A stretch of DNA of 64,000 nt, taken from contig NZ_JPVN01000018.1 in the NCBI RefSeq assembly GCF_000772945.1, positions 1 to 64,000 of the forward strand, given 5' to 3'. Origin of the DNA: Ureibacillus manganicus DSM 26584. Its GTDB lineage: Bacteria > Bacillota > Bacilli > Bacillales_A > Planococcaceae. A program made the position numbers and the translations under genes. The notes under the pieces were generated by a model, which saw only the letters and a list, made by a program, of their open reading frames with translations, ran no database searches and was not told the origin of the DNA. This document shows, piece by piece, positions 7,899-17,780 of the stretch (position 1 is its first letter; the number at the start of each line of letters is the position of its first letter).

Positions 7899-9350
7899 TT
7901 AAATTCGCTTTTTTAGTGGAATCATAATCTTAATGCATGTACCTTTACCCACTTCACTCACAATATCAAGCTTCCCGTGGTGCGCTTCCACTAAATGCTT
8001 AACAATTGCCAAACCTAACCCTGTACCACCTGAGTTTCGACTTCTCGCTTTATCCACTCGATAAAATCTTTCGAAGATACGTGGCAATTCATTTTTATCA
8101 ATACCAATTCCTTGGTCCTCTACTTCAACTATTCCGTATTCTTTGTTCTCTTTAATACGCAGTGTAATCGTTGTATCTTCTGGCGAATAGGTAATTGCAT
8201 TAGCAATTAAATTCGTAAAGATTTGTATTAATCTATTCGAGTCCCCCATAACAACAACATCACGAACAATATCTACACTAAACTGCATATTTTTTTCATC
8301 TAATCGAGGACTTGTGACATCTACTGCCCGAATTAATACATCTTGTAAACTCGTTGGAACGTTACTTACTGTATAGCCATGTTGTTCAATTTTTGAAAGC
8401 TCAAGTAAATCATTGATAAGCATTTGAAGACGATTACTTTCTTGATGAATGATATCTAAAAACGAAAGCAACATTTTTTCATCTTTAAATGCACCATCTA
8501 GTAATGTCTCAGAGAAACCTTTTATGGATGTGATAGGTGTTCTGAGTTCGTGTGAAACATTCGCAACAAAGTCTTTTCGAATTTGTTCAAGACGAATTAG
8601 TTCAGTAATATCATGCATTACGATAACGACACCAAGCCAACGACCATGTTCTCCTACTACAGGAGCACCATATACTTGCTTATAAAGAATCTCATGATGT
8701 AACTCGATTTCAATCTGTTTTCGATAAGGTTCCTCTGTTAAAAATACGTGATCGATAAATTGCTCAATGTTTTTTGGTAAGCCTAACGTATTAAAGTTTT
8801 TTCCTCGAACTTCATCTAAAGATAAGTCGAATCCATGTAAAAACTGCCCATTTACGATTGAAACATTGCCTTCACGACCAATCATAATTAATGCACTACC
8901 CATGTTTTCGATTAGTGTTTTTAATCTTTCTTCTTCTACTTCTCTAGTCTTTTCAATTTCTTGTAAGGTACGTGCTAAATTATTTATAGAACTCCTTAAT
9001 TCTAATATCGTAGAAGGACCCATTGCATAGGCTCTAGCTCGATAATTTCCTTTTGACAATTCTTTTGCTGTTTTCGTAATATTCTCGAGAGGGTCAATCA
9101 TATTTCTCACTAAACGATATGCCCCAAAACTTATTAATAATAAAGCGATCGCCATTAATATAAATAGCACAAAAAAGTATTGTGAGTTTATATGTCGAAA
9201 TGTCTCTGCATCATACGGTATTTTGTTTCGGTCAAAATAATTTTTTAAAAAGAATGGAAAAAGCTGACCTAAGATAATTCCAAGGACAGCAAAAATTGAA
9301 CCCGTTATGATCATGAAAAATAAATAGAGTTGATTACTGAAGGATTTCAT
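7899..9350 (-). CDS. phoR: Phosphate-regulon sensor histidine kinase PhoR
   Basis: Membrane histidine kinase, 483 residues, for the PhoP response regulator encoded immediately upstream. Two membrane helices (about 9-30 and 58-80) bracket an extracellular loop of only some 27 residues. HAMP (about 80-135) and PAS (about 145-250) follow. The H-box is VSHELRTP with His267, then the N-box (FTNLIANAITYSP) and G-boxes (VEDQGIGI, GGTGLGLAIVKHL). The start ATG overlaps the phoP stop by 4 bases (9347-9350). The identity rests on the mdh-phoP-phoR-polA order. It is about 100 residues shorter than B. subtilis PhoR because the large extracytoplasmic domain is absent. Confidence 0.92.
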   Translation of the reverse strand: MKSFSNQLYLFFMIITGSIFAVLGIILGQLFPFFLKNYFDRNKIPYDAETFRHINSQYFFVLFILMAIALLLISFGAYRLVRNMIDPLENITKTAKELSKGNYRARAYAMGPSTILELRSSINNLARTLQEIEKTREVEEERLKTLIENMGSALIMIGREGNVSIVNGQFLHGFDLSLDEVRGKNFNTLGLPKNIEQFIDHVFLTEEPYRKQIEIELHHEILYKQVYGAPVVGEHGRWLGVVIVMHDITELIRLEQIRKDFVANVSHELRTPITSIKGFSETLLDGAFKDEKMLLSFLDIIHQESNRLQMLINDLLELSKIEQHGYTVSNVPTSLQDVLIRAVDVTSPRLDEKNMQFSVDIVRDVVVMGDSNRLIQIFTNLIANAITYSPEDTTITLRIKENKEYGIVEVEDQGIGIDKNELPRIFERFYRVDKARSRNSGGTGLGLAIVKHLVEAHHGKLDIVSEVGKGTCIKIMIPLKKRI

Positions 9351-10060
9351 ACATTTTTTGGCTCCTCAAATTTATATCCTATCCCACGTATCGTTTTAAT
9401 AAATTTTGGTTTGCGACTATTTTCCTCTATTTTTTCTCGTAGATGACTAATATGTACATCGACAATTCGTGTGTCACCTGCAAAATCATAGTTCCATACT
9501 GCACTTAATAATTGGTCACGAGTGAGAACACGATTTTTGTTTTCTAGAAGATAAACAAGTAATTCAAATTCTTTTGGTGTAAACTCCAATGGTTGTTCAT
9601 CTAAAAACGCCTCAAAACGTTCTGGATAGACAACTAAATTTCCGAAATTTAATGACTTATTATCAGATTCTTCTTGCTCTGTTTCTAAAGACGTAGTGAA
9701 ACGTCTAAGAACGGCCTTCACACGAGCTGTCACTTCTCGAGGACTAAATGGTTTCGTCATGTAATCATCTGCACCAAGTTCTAATCCAAGTACTTTATCA
9801 AACTCATCATCTCTTGCAGTTAACATGATAATTGGGATGTTTTTCTTTTGGCTTCGTAATTCTTTACATACTTCCATTCCATCCATTGTTGGTAACATTA
9901 AATCAAGAAGCATTAGATCTGGAGATTTTGCAATTGCTAAATCGAAACCTTCTTTTCCATCATGAGCTAATAACACTTCATATCCTGCTTTTTCAAGATT
10001 GTACTTCAATAAAGTAGCTATTGATACTTCATCTTCAACTACTAAAATTACTTTTGACAT
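9347..10060 (-). CDS. phoP: Phosphate-regulon response regulator PhoP
   Basis: OmpR-family response regulator, 237 residues. The receiver domain (1-118) shows the acidic pocket E9-D10, the phospho-acceptor D53 (LLDLMLP), T82 in MLTAR and K104 in TKPF. The C-terminal winged helix includes LEFTPKEFELLVYLLENKNRVLTRDQLL and the usual end RGIGYKFE. The family activates phosphate-starvation genes after phosphorylation by PhoR. GGAGGAAAC precedes the ATG. Downstream phoR overlaps it by 4 bases. Confidence 0.96.
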   Translation of the reverse strand: MSKVILVVEDEVSIATLLKYNLEKAGYEVLLAHDGKEGFDLAIAKSPDLMLLDLMLPTMDGMEVCKELRSQKKNIPIIMLTARDDEFDKVLGLELGADDYMTKPFSPREVTARVKAVLRRFTTSLETEQEESDNKSLNFGNLVVYPERFEAFLDEQPLEFTPKEFELLVYLLENKNRVLTRDQLLSAVWNYDFAGDTRIVDVHISHLREKIEENSRKPKFIKTIRGIGYKFEEPKNV

Positions 10061-10107
10061 TATGTTTCCTCCAAAAATTGATTTGAAACCCCCATTTCAA
10101 ATCGAAA

Positions 10108-10545
10108 CTACACGGGAGGCATAACCTTTATTATGCCTTCTAAAACTGATTGTTCTTCTTCATTTGTAGCATAGACATGTATATCAACTATATTTTGAGA
10201 AATATTGATATGTTGCACTTCTAGTACGATATTAATTGTTTCATAATGATAAACAGGTTCAGTATACATTAAGCTTTGCTCGATAATTCTAGAACCAGGG
10301 CCAGGTATATGTTTTGAAATCGCTGATGTGATAATCCCATTAAGCATAATTACTGGAACAATAGGTTTTTTATATGGCGTTTCGGCTGCATAATCATGTT
10401 GAATATACAGTGGATTACTGTCATTTGTTAAACCTAAATATAATAGCAGGTCCTTATCCTCAATTTTTTCGATAAGATGTAACCTTTCGCCAGTTGATAA
10501 TTCATCAACCTTTTTTCCGAGTTTTATACCTTTTTGTATCAACAA
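10108..10545 (-). CDS. MaoC-like hot-dog dehydratase
   Basis: A 145-residue single-domain hot-dog protein resembling the MaoC/(R)-specific enoyl-CoA hydratase family. The hydratase segment is visible as GLTNDSNPLYIQHDYAAETPYKKPIVPVIML at about residues 43-73, with the Asp and the downstream His/Asp placed as in that family, although the catalytic His region reads YIQHD. It lies between mdh and phoP on the same strand; no such gene occupies this place in B. subtilis. Its substrate cannot be told from sequence, and a thioester-binding role is inferred. An AAGGAGTTG ribosome site precedes the ATG. Confidence 0.75.
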   Translation of the reverse strand: MLIQKGIKLGKKVDELSTGERLHLIEKIEDKDLLLYLGLTNDSNPLYIQHDYAAETPYKKPIVPVIMLNGIITSAISKHIPGPGSRIIEQSLMYTEPVYHYETINIVLEVQHINISQNIVDIHVYATNEEEQSVLEGIIKVMPPV

Positions 10546-10657
10546 AGAAGCAACTCCTTTATCCTCACTTTATTCAATAGTATCAATTTTTTCTGAAAAT
10601 AACAATCAAAGAAAGGTTATGAAGGTTTTTCTTAGATGGTTTAAATTTTTAGAGAAG

Positions 10658-10701
10658 GATAAAAAGAGTAAGAATCTCAACTTGATTCTTACTCTTTTTT
10701 G
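10658..10701 (-). terminator. Terminator after mdh
   Basis: Perfect 16-bp inverted repeat AAAAAGAGTAAGAATC at 10661-10676 with its complement at 10684-10699, ending in TTTTTA on the minus strand, directly after the mdh stop. Confidence 0.92.
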
Positions 10702-10702
10702 T

Positions 10703-11641
10703 TTAAACTAATACACTCATAACATCTCGTACACTTTGGGCTGATACATTTAAAGCAGCTCGTTCTTCTTCAGTTAAATCGAGTTCGAATATTTTTTCGA
10801 TTCCATTAGCACCGAGTATCGTAGGAACTCCCAAATAGATCCCATCATATCCATATTCACCTTCTAAATATGCAATTGAAGGTAAAATACGCTTTTGGTC
10901 TTTCATAATTGCCTCAGCCATTTCAACAAGCGCTGCTGCTGGTGCATAGTATGCAGAACCATTTCCAAGTAAGTTGACGATTTCTCCACCACCAACTCGA
11001 GTTCGTTCAACAATGGCTTGTAGTCGATCGGATGAAATCAGTTTTTCTAGGGGAATACCACCTGCATATGAATAGCGAACAAGTGGAACCATTGTATCTC
11101 CATGTCCGCCTAATACAAAACCTTTAATATCTTTAACAGAAACATTTAACTCTTCTGCAACAAATGCACAAAAACGTGCTGTGTCTAGGACACCAGATTG
11201 CCCTATAACTCTTGTTTTAGGGAAGCCAGTTTCTTTAAACACTGTATAAGTCATTGCATCAACTGGATTTGTTAATACAAGAATAATTGAATTTGGGGAA
11301 TATTGTTTGATTTGAGCGGAAACTGATTTCATGACCTTTTGATTGATTTGTACTAAATCATCTCTGCTCATTCCTGGTTTTCTCGCGACACCTGCAGTAA
11401 TAATAACAAGATCAGAGTCTTTTGTATCTTCATAGTTTGAGGTTCCTTTTACATATGAATCATACCCTTGTACAGGAGCGGCTTCCCACATATCTAACGC
11501 TTTACCCTTTGTTGGATTTTCAGCTTCGGGTATATCAACTAACACAACATCACCTAGTTCTTTTTGAGCCAATAGAAATGCCGCAGTCGCTCCAGTAAAA
11601 CCAGCACCGATGACAGTAATTTTTTTACGTTTCATACTCAC
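10703..11641 (-). CDS. mdh: Malate dehydrogenase
   Basis: NAD-dependent oxidation of malate to oxaloacetate in the TCA cycle; LDH-like type. The Rossmann motif is [11 protein letters not shown] near the N-terminus. Substrate-binding arginines are in [10 protein letters not shown], the catalytic Asp is in TNPVDAM/DTARF and the catalytic His in [10 protein letters not shown] chose the GTG at 11641, giving 312 residues beginning [14 protein letters not shown], the same length as B. subtilis Mdh, with AGGGAGTGAG upstream. A GTG at 11653 and an ATG at 11635 are alternatives. A terminator-like hairpin separates it from icd, so expression may be partly uncoupled. Confidence 0.95.
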   Translation of the reverse strand: MSMKRKKITVIGAGFTGATAAFLLAQKELGDVVLVDIPEAENPTKGKALDMWEAAPVQGYDSYVKGTSNYEDTKDSDLVIITAGVARKPGMSRDDLVQINQKVMKSVSAQIKQYSPNSIILVLTNPVDAMTYTVFKETGFPKTRVIGQSGVLDTARFCAFVAEELNVSVKDIKGFVLGGHGDTMVPLVRYSYAGGIPLEKLISSDRLQAIVERTRVGGGEIVNLLGNGSAYYAPAAALVEMAEAIMKDQKRILPSIAYLEGEYGYDGIYLGVPTILGANGIEKIFELDLTEEERAALNVSAQSVRDVMSVLV

Positions 11642-11670
11642 CTTTATACTCACTCCCTTAAATTTGCTTA

Positions 11671-11706
11671 TTCAAAAAGGAAGCATAATGATATGCTTCC
11701 TTTTGG
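11671..11706 (-). terminator. Hairpin terminator between icd and mdh
   Basis: AAGGAAGCATA at 11677-11687 pairs with TATGCTTCCTT at 11692-11702 and is followed by TTTTGAA on the minus strand. It lies only about 35 bases before mdh, so it is probably leaky or an attenuator-like boundary. Confidence 0.75.
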
Positions 11707-11769
11707 TTTTGTATTTAATTACAGTATAGACAATGGTTTTGACAAAAAATTCATGTAATAATGAAATAA

Positions 11770-13035
11770 TTAAAGATTTTTAATTAATTCGTTAGCGAAT
11801 TCAGAACATTTAACTTCAGTTGCACCATCCATTAAACGAGCGAAGTCGTAAGTAACAACTTTAGAAGAAATAGTTTGTTCTACAGATTTAGTAATTAAAT
11901 CTGCAGCTTCTTGCCAGCCTAAGTGTTCAAGCATTAACACACCAGAAAGTAATACTGATGATGGGTTTACTTTATCTTGACCAGCATATTTTGGAGCAGT
12001 ACCGTGAGTAGCTTCAAAGATAGCATGTCCAGTTACGTAGTTAATGTTAGCTCCAGGAGCGATACCGATACCACCAACTTGTGCAGCTAATGCGTCAGAA
12101 ATATAGTCACCATTTAAGTTCATTGTAGCTACTACATCGAACTCAGTTGGACGAGTTAAAATTTGTTGTAAGAAGATATCAGCGATTGAATCTTTTACGA
12201 TGATTTTGCCTTCTGCAACAGCTTTTGATTGTGCTTCGTTAGCAGCAGCTTCACCTTGTTCAGCTTTAATTGCATCGTATTGGTTCCAAGTGAATACTTT
12301 GTCTGCAAATTCTTTTTCAGCTAATTCATAACCCCAAGTTTTGAAGCCACCTTCTGTGAACTTCATGATGTTACCTTTGTGTACTAATGTAACAGTTGGT
12401 TTGTTATGTTTAATTGCGTATTCGATAGCTGCACGAACTAGACGTTCAGTACCTTCTTGAGATACTGGTTTAATCCCTAAACCAGAAGTTTCTGGGAAGC
12501 GAATTTTATTAACACCAAGTTCTGTTTGTAAGAAGTTTAATAATTTCTTTTGTTCGTCTGAACCAGCTTTGTATTCAATACCAGCATAAATATCTTCTGT
12601 ATTTTCACGGAAGATAACCATATCAACATCTTCTGGACGTTTAACTGGTGAAGGAACACCGTCAAAGTGACGTACTGGACGTAAACATACATATAAATCT
12701 AATTGTTGACGTAGTGCTACGTTTAAAGAACGAATTCCGCCTCCGATTGGAGTTGTAAGAGGACCTTTAATAGCAATTAGATATTCGTTAATTTTATCTA
12801 AAGTTTCTTGTGGTAACCATTCACCAGTTTGGTTGAATGCTTTTTCACCAGCTAAAACTTCTAACCATTCGATTTTCTTTTCACCGTTGTAAGCTTTTTC
12901 AACCGCTGCATCGATCACACGAGATGCTGCTGCCCAAATATCTGGTCCAATTCCGTCACCTTCGATGAATGGAATAACTGGGTTGTTTGGTACGTTAAGT
13001 ACTCCGTTTTCTACTTCAATTTTACCGTTAGTCAT
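11770..13035 (-). CDS. icd: Isocitrate dehydrogenase (NADP-dependent type)
   Basis: Oxidative decarboxylation of isocitrate to 2-oxoglutarate, generating NADPH. It is 421 residues and matches the E. coli/B. subtilis type: [12 protein letters not shown] near the N-terminus, the phosphorylatable-serine region [26 protein letters not shown], and the metal-binding region [25 protein letters not shown]. The ATG at 13035 has AGGGAGGCAA upstream; the longer open frame starting at 13110 runs back through the intergenic hairpin and is not needed. It is downstream of citZ in a probable citZ-icd operon. Confidence 0.97.
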   Translation of the reverse strand: MTNGKIEVENGVLNVPNNPVIPFIEGDGIGPDIWAAASRVIDAAVEKAYNGEKKIEWLEVLAGEKAFNQTGEWLPQETLDKINEYLIAIKGPLTTPIGGGIRSLNVALRQQLDLYVCLRPVRHFDGVPSPVKRPEDVDMVIFRENTEDIYAGIEYKAGSDEQKKLLNFLQTELGVNKIRFPETSGLGIKPVSQEGTERLVRAAIEYAIKHNKPTVTLVHKGNIMKFTEGGFKTWGYELAEKEFADKVFTWNQYDAIKAEQGEAAANEAQSKAVAEGKIIVKDSIADIFLQQILTRPTEFDVVATMNLNGDYISDALAAQVGGIGIAPGANINYVTGHAIFEATHGTAPKYAGQDKVNPSSVLLSGVLMLEHLGWQEAADLITKSVEQTISSKVVTYDFARLMDGATEVKCSEFANELIKNL

Positions 13036-13064
13036 GAATGTTGCCTCCCTATAATCATAAGTCA

Positions 13065-13095
13065 AGGACTGTGCAGTTGTAATAAACACAGTCCT
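13065..13095 (-). other. Hairpin between citZ and icd
   Basis: AGGACTGTG at 13065-13073 pairs with CACAGTCCT at 13087-13095. No U-run follows, so it looks like an mRNA stabilising or processing structure rather than a terminator. Confidence 0.6.
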
Positions 13096-13120
13096 AGACA
13101 ATTTTAGCATATTTTAATAA

Positions 13121-14236
13121 TTAACGCTCTTCGATTGGAATATAATTTTGCATTCCAGGTCCAACGTAGTCAGCACGTGGACGGATTAAGCGGTTATTTG
13201 CATATTGTTCTAGAATATGTGCTAACCAACCTGATGTACGAGATACAGCGAAGATTGGTGTAAATAAGTCATGTTCGATATTTAGAGAATCATATACAGA
13301 CGCTGAGAAGAAGTCAACGTTAGCAGGAAGATTCTTTTGACTAACGATCATATCATGAATTTTCACAGACATATCAAATAGTTCTGGTTTACCAGTTAAT
13401 TTTGTTAATTTTTCGCTCATTACACGTAGGTGTTTTGCACGTGGATCACCTTTACGATATACGCGGTGACCAAAGCCCATAATTTTTTCTTTGTTGTTTA
13501 ATTTTGTTTGAATGTATTCTTCAACGTTATCAATTGAACCGATTTCAGATAACATTTTCATTACTTGCTCGTTCGCACCACCGTGAAGTGGTCCTTTTAA
13601 TGCGCCAATTGCAGAAGTAATACCAGAGTATACATCTGATAATGTAGCTACACATACGCGAGCAGTGAATGTAGATGCATTTAACTCATGGTCAGCATGT
13701 AATACTAACGCTTTATCAAATGCTTCGATTTCGATTGCTTCTGGATCTTTACCATGTAGCATATATAAGAAGTTTGCAGCATAACCTAATTCAGGTTTTG
13801 GTGCGATTGGTTCTAAACCTTTACGGATACGTGAAAACGCAGTAACAACTGTTGAAATTTTCGCTTGCAAACGGATTGCTTTACGATAATTTGCTTCTGG
13901 AGTCATTACATCAGCTTCTTCATCATATACACCTAATAATGAAACCGCAGTACGTAATGCAGCCATTGGGTGCACAGTGTTTAATGGATAAGCCTTGAAT
14001 TGATCAATAATCGCTTGTGGAATTTCAGCATTCTCAGCTAATTGTTGTTTTAATTCAGCTAGCTCGTCTGCTTTTGGTAAACGTGTATGCCATAGTAAAA
14101 ATACAACCTCTTCAAATGTAGCATTATCTGCTAAATCATCAATGTTGTAGCCTACATATGTAAGTGTGTCGTCGATGATTGAACTGATTTTTGACTCAGC
14201 CGCTACGATACCTTCTAAACCGCGTGTTGCTGTCAT
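13121..14236 (-). CDS. citZ: Citrate synthase
   Basis: Condenses acetyl-CoA and oxaloacetate to citrate. It is 371 residues, the short Gram-positive type. The family signature GFGHRVYRKGDPRAKHL contains the catalytic His, LHADHELNASTF contains another, and the catalytic Asp lies in NVDFFSASVYDSL. AGGGGAGAGATT precedes the ATG. It is the first gene of citZ-icd, with a recognisable sigma-A promoter and two cre-like sites upstream, which fits carbon catabolite repression as known for B. subtilis citZ. Confidence 0.98.
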   Translation of the reverse strand: MTATRGLEGIVAAESKISSIIDDTLTYVGYNIDDLADNATFEEVVFLLWHTRLPKADELAELKQQLAENAEIPQAIIDQFKAYPLNTVHPMAALRTAVSLLGVYDEEADVMTPEANYRKAIRLQAKISTVVTAFSRIRKGLEPIAPKPELGYAANFLYMLHGKDPEAIEIEAFDKALVLHADHELNASTFTARVCVATLSDVYSGITSAIGALKGPLHGGANEQVMKMLSEIGSIDNVEEYIQTKLNNKEKIMGFGHRVYRKGDPRAKHLRVMSEKLTKLTGKPELFDMSVKIHDMIVSQKNLPANVDFFSASVYDSLNIEHDLFTPIFAVSRTSGWLAHILEQYANNRLIRPRADYVGPGMQNYIPIEER

Positions 14237-14263
14237 AAATAATCTCTCCCCTTATTTAGATTT

Positions 14264-14277
14264 TGTAAGTGCTTTCT
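14264..14277 (-). promoter_or_regulatory. cre-like site in the citZ leader
   Basis: Minus-strand AGAAAGCACTTACA matches the CcpA consensus TGWAANCGNTNWCA at 12 of 14 positions. It lies downstream of the promoter, where CcpA would act as a roadblock. CcpA control is inferred. Confidence 0.5.
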
Positions 14278-14327
14278 TTTTTTAAAGATAGACACTCAAA
14301 AGTTAGTTCTGCTCAATGAACCTATAA

Positions 14328-14375
14328 GTAAATCGCTTACAAGATTATTATAATCAATTTTGACGTCTTTGTGAA
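14328..14375 (-). promoter_or_regulatory. citZ promoter with overlapping cre-like site
   Basis: On the minus strand, TTCACA (14370-14375) and TATAAT (14347-14352) are separated by 17 bases, a good sigma-A promoter. TGTAAGCGATTTAC at 14328-14341 covers the expected start of transcription and matches the cre consensus except for its last two bases. Confidence 0.65.
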
Positions 14376-14485
14376 TGAAATTACTAGAATAAAAGTAAAA
14401 AATGTAAATAGAACAAGATTTGCGACCAAAAGAGAATTTTTGTTACAGATAGAGATAATACGTGTAAAAACAAGAGGTGAAACGA

Positions 14486-15451
14486 TTGAACATGCAAAAA
14501 TTTAGTGAATTTCCATTTAAAAAAATTACAAAATTTATTGTATTAACTGTATATTTATTAATTTTATGGTTTATTTTTCCGATTTCGATTGCTATTTTTT
14601 TCGCATATTTAATTTATCCAGTTGTTGAATTTTGTCATAAGCGATTAAAACTTCCATACGTTCTAAGTGCCATCTCTATATCAATATTAATATTTCTGTT
14701 AATTTATTCATTGCTTTATATTACTGTACAAAGTTTGATTAGTATTTATCCAGAAATACAGCAACATGTAGCAAAGATTCCAATAATAGATACGGCTAGT
14801 TTTAAGATATTTGAAACTATTTATGAACAATCAATGTCCTTAATAGACTCTTTAGTTCTATCAATGATCAATTCACTGCAATTAGTTTTTAGTTATATTT
14901 TAGAGTTTTTCATTTTTGTACTAGCATTCTTCTTTTCATTATTTGAATCACGGAAAGATAGAGCATGGTTCTTTATATATGTGCCTAAATCTTATCGTTT
15001 CGAGTGGAAACAATACTTTACAAGAGCAATCGATTTATTTGGCTATTTTTTATTTGTTGGTTTTCAATTGTTTATGATTACTTTCTTTTTATTAAGTTGT
15101 GGTTTTAGTCTATTAAAATTTGAACAACCAATTAGTAAAGCATTTATAATAGCGATGGCTGATTTTTTACCATTCTTTGGAATAGGGATATTCCTTGTCC
15201 CTGTAGCAATTTATTTTATTGTTATTGGACAAAGTACCTTAGGGATTGCAGTGCTAGTGCTGTTTTTATTTATAATGATAACAAGACAAATTACTGAATC
15301 AATGTTGTGGGCTAAAACCTTCCAACTACGAGCAATACATTCATTTTTCATTAGTGCAGCATCTATTTTGCTATTCGGAATATATGGTGTTTTACTAAGT
15401 CCATTCATAATTCTCATTGCACTTAAAATGAGACAAAAATCTACTTATTAA
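14486..15451 (+). CDS. ytvI: AI-2E/PerM-family membrane protein (YtvI-like)
   Basis: Multi-spanning membrane protein of 321 residues with about seven helices, arranged as in the AI-2E transporter (UPF0118/PerM) family: an N-terminal helix pair, a long amphipathic middle loop (about 80-135), and a C-terminal bundle with MADFLPFFGIGIFLVPVAIYF and the terminal YGVLLSPFIILIA. B. subtilis ytvI sits at the same place. I prefer the TTG start at 14486, six bases after AGAGGTG; the ATG at 14492 is possible. The gene converges on fxsA and overlaps its end by 11 bases. Substrate unknown. Confidence 0.82.
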   Translation: MNMQKFSEFPFKKITKFIVLTVYLLILWFIFPISIAIFFAYLIYPVVEFCHKRLKLPYVLSAISISILIFLLIYSLLYITVQSLISIYPEIQQHVAKIPIIDTASFKIFETIYEQSMSLIDSLVLSMINSLQLVFSYILEFFIFVLAFFFSLFESRKDRAWFFIYVPKSYRFEWKQYFTRAIDLFGYFLFVGFQLFMITFFLLSCGFSLLKFEQPISKAFIIAMADFLPFFGIGIFLVPVAIYFIVIGQSTLGIAVLVLFLFIMITRQITESMLWAKTFQLRAIHSFFISAASILLFGIYGVLLSPFIILIALKMRQKSTY

Positions 15452-15830
15452 GAATTATGACACGCCCATTTTCCATTTTCTTTCGTAACCATTTGTATAT
15501 TAACGGTTTATATAACGTGCGAGTGAAACTAAACACAAACGTAATACCAATTAAGTCAGTTAAAAACCCAGGTAAAGCTAACAATATTCCACCAACGAAT
15601 ATCATAAATGTGTCAACCATTACAGGTCCAGGGGGGTCACCGCGACGCATACTTTCTTGCATACTCTGAATAGAATTCATACCCTGTTTTTTTGAAACAA
15701 TTATTCCCAAAATAGATGTAAGGATTATTAATAATAGAGTATTAAATACACCTAAAACATTACCCACTACAATAAATAAAGCTATTTCAATTAATACGAT
15801 TGCTAAAAGGCTAATCATAATTTTTTTCAT
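15441..15830 (-). CDS. fxsA: FxsA-family membrane protein
   Basis: A 129-residue membrane protein with three or four helices (about 5-24, 27-45, 72-105). It carries the FxsA-family pattern of small residues in the first two helices, a cytosolic RRGDPPGP loop, then LPGFLTDLIGITF and a basic C-terminus. E. coli FxsA overproduction blocks F-plasmid exclusion of phage T7; the cellular role is not known. It corresponds to the fxsA homologue that neighbours ytvI in Bacillus and converges with ytvI (11-base overlap). GGGGGAATACT precedes the ATG. Confidence 0.85.
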   Translation of the reverse strand: MKKIMISLLAIVLIEIALFIVVGNVLGVFNTLLLIILTSILGIIVSKKQGMNSIQSMQESMRRGDPPGPVMVDTFMIFVGGILLALPGFLTDLIGITFVFSFTRTLYKPLIYKWLRKKMENGRVIILNK

Positions 15831-15928
15831 AGTATTCCCCCAACAATATATTATTAAAACTGTATATCAAATCTTAAATTCGTTCAATTTGAAAGTTCCG
15901 ATTTTAAGAAATACTTTAGATATGAAAA

Positions 15929-15970
15929 TAAAAAAGTAGACAAAACTTATTCGTTTTTGTCTACTTTTAT
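15929..15970. terminator. Terminator downstream of pyk
   Basis: GTAGACAAAA at 15936-15945 pairs with TTTTGTCTAC at 15955-15964. The flanks are A-rich on one side and T-rich on the other, so it could work in both directions. It lies just past the pyk stop. Confidence 0.9.
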
Positions 15971-15987
15971 TTTATATTAACTTGAAA

Positions 15988-17748
15988 TTATAAAACACTC
16001 GCATGTCCTTTATATATAACGCCCGTTTCTGCATCCATCGTAATTTCTTGCCCATGTCTAATAATCGTAGTTGCATCTTTTACACCTACAATGACTGGGA
16101 TTCCTAGACTTAAACCAACAACGGCAGCATGGCTAGTTAAACCGCCTTCCTCTGTAATAATGCCTACACAGTTCTCAATAGCTGGCATCATTTCTCGGTC
16201 AGTTCCAATTGTAACTAAAATGCATCCTTCTGTACCATAAGCCTGTGCTTCACTTGCGTTGTTCACTACAACTGCTTTTGCAATTACAGACGCTTTGCCG
16301 ATTCCTTGCCCACGTGCAAGAAGATCACCAATTACGTGTACTTTCATTAAGTTTGTTGTACCTGCTTCACCAACTGGTACACCGGCAGTAATAACAACGA
16401 CATCTCCGTGGTCAACGTATTTATATTTTAAAGATTCATCAACAGCTAGTTCTAAAATTTCATCTGTTGTATTTACTTTTGGGGTAACAATTGATGTTAC
16501 GCCCCATACAAGCGTTAATTTTTGAGCAGTTGTTACTTCATTTGTTATTGCAATAATTGGCACGCCAGGACGATATTTTGCAATCATTTTTGCTGTTGTA
16601 CCACTCGAAGTTGGCGCTAATACTGCTTTAACACCTAAATTAATGGAAGTATAAGAAACCGCTTGTGAAATTGCTTCTGTCATAGATGTTCCTTTTTCAC
16701 GGCTACGCATAGATACTATCGCTCGATAATCCAAAGAATTTTCTGTATACTCAGCAATCTTATTCATCGTTTTCACTGAATCAATTGGATATTGACCAGC
16801 TGCAGTTTCTCCAGATAGCATGATAGCATCTGTCCCATCGATGATCGCGTTTGCTACATCACTTGCTTCAGCTCGAGTTGGACGTGGATTTCTTTGCATG
16901 GAATCTAACATTTGTGTAGCAGTAATTACTGGTTTCCCTACTTGATTACACTTTTTAATTAATGTTTTTTGTACTAATGGTACTTCCTCTGCAGGAATTT
17001 CAACACCTAAATCACCACGGGCAACCATTAAACCATCAGACACTTCGATAATTTCATCGATATTATCCACACCTTCTTGGTTTTCGATTTTAGGTATAAT
17101 TTGGATATGACTCCCACCATTTTGTTCTAACAATTCACGGATTTCTAGTACATCTTTTGCAGTACGAACAAACGACGCTGCGATAAAGTCAACACCTTGT
17201 TCAATTCCAAATAAAATATCTTGTGCGTCTTTTTCAGTTATACCAGGTAATTTAACAGACACTCCTGGTACATTAACACCTTTTTTATTCTTTAATATAC
17301 CTGCATTTTCAACGATTGTATGGATTAATCCCTTTTCTTTATCTTTTGCAAGCACACGTAGTTCGACTAACCCATCGTCTAGTAAAATCTTATCGTTTTG
17401 GTTTACATCATCGATCAACTGATCATAAGTGACGGAGAATACATTTTCGTCCCCTTCAACTTCTTCCATTGAAATATCAATTACTTGTCCACGAGAAAGG
17501 TGTACTTCTCCATTTTTCATGTTGTGTGTTCTAATTTCAGGACCTTTTGTATCAAGAAGAATCCCGATCGTTTTATTTAACTTCGCAGCAACATCACGGA
17601 TTGTAGCAACTCTTACCGCATGTTCTTCATGCGTTCCGTGGGAAAAGTTTAATCGTGCTACATTCATACCTGCTAATATTAATTGTTCTAATGTCTCTGC
17701 TGACTCACTCGCCGGCCCTATTGTACATACTATTTTAGTTTTTCTCAT
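15988..17748 (-). CDS. pyk: Pyruvate kinase with C-terminal PEP-utiliser domain
   Basis: Converts PEP and ADP to pyruvate and ATP. It is 586 residues: the catalytic core ([14 protein letters not shown] at the start; [14 protein letters not shown] with the catalytic Lys; the [10 protein letters not shown] and [10 protein letters not shown] motifs), the allosteric C domain, and an extra domain of about 110 residues ending [22 protein letters not shown], as found in Bacillus-type pyruvate kinases. It is downstream of pfkA on the same strand, but 349 bases of hairpin repeats intervene. No clear AGGAGG is visible; AACGGAGCG is the probable ribosome site. Confidence 0.97.
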   Translation of the reverse strand: MRKTKIVCTIGPASESAETLEQLILAGMNVARLNFSHGTHEEHAVRVATIRDVAAKLNKTIGILLDTKGPEIRTHNMKNGEVHLSRGQVIDISMEEVEGDENVFSVTYDQLIDDVNQNDKILLDDGLVELRVLAKDKEKGLIHTIVENAGILKNKKGVNVPGVSVKLPGITEKDAQDILFGIEQGVDFIAASFVRTAKDVLEIRELLEQNGGSHIQIIPKIENQEGVDNIDEIIEVSDGLMVARGDLGVEIPAEEVPLVQKTLIKKCNQVGKPVITATQMLDSMQRNPRPTRAEASDVANAIIDGTDAIMLSGETAAGQYPIDSVKTMNKIAEYTENSLDYRAIVSMRSREKGTSMTEAISQAVSYTSINLGVKAVLAPTSSGTTAKMIAKYRPGVPIIAITNEVTTAQKLTLVWGVTSIVTPKVNTTDEILELAVDESLKYKYVDHGDVVVITAGVPVGEAGTTNLMKVHVIGDLLARGQGIGKASVIAKAVVVNNASEAQAYGTEGCILVTIGTDREMMPAIENCVGIITEEGGLTSHAAVVGLSLGIPVIVGVKDATTIIRHGQEITMDAETGVIYKGHASVL

Positions 17749-17780
17749 TTATAAATCGCTCCGTTTTTCACTAAAATTTA

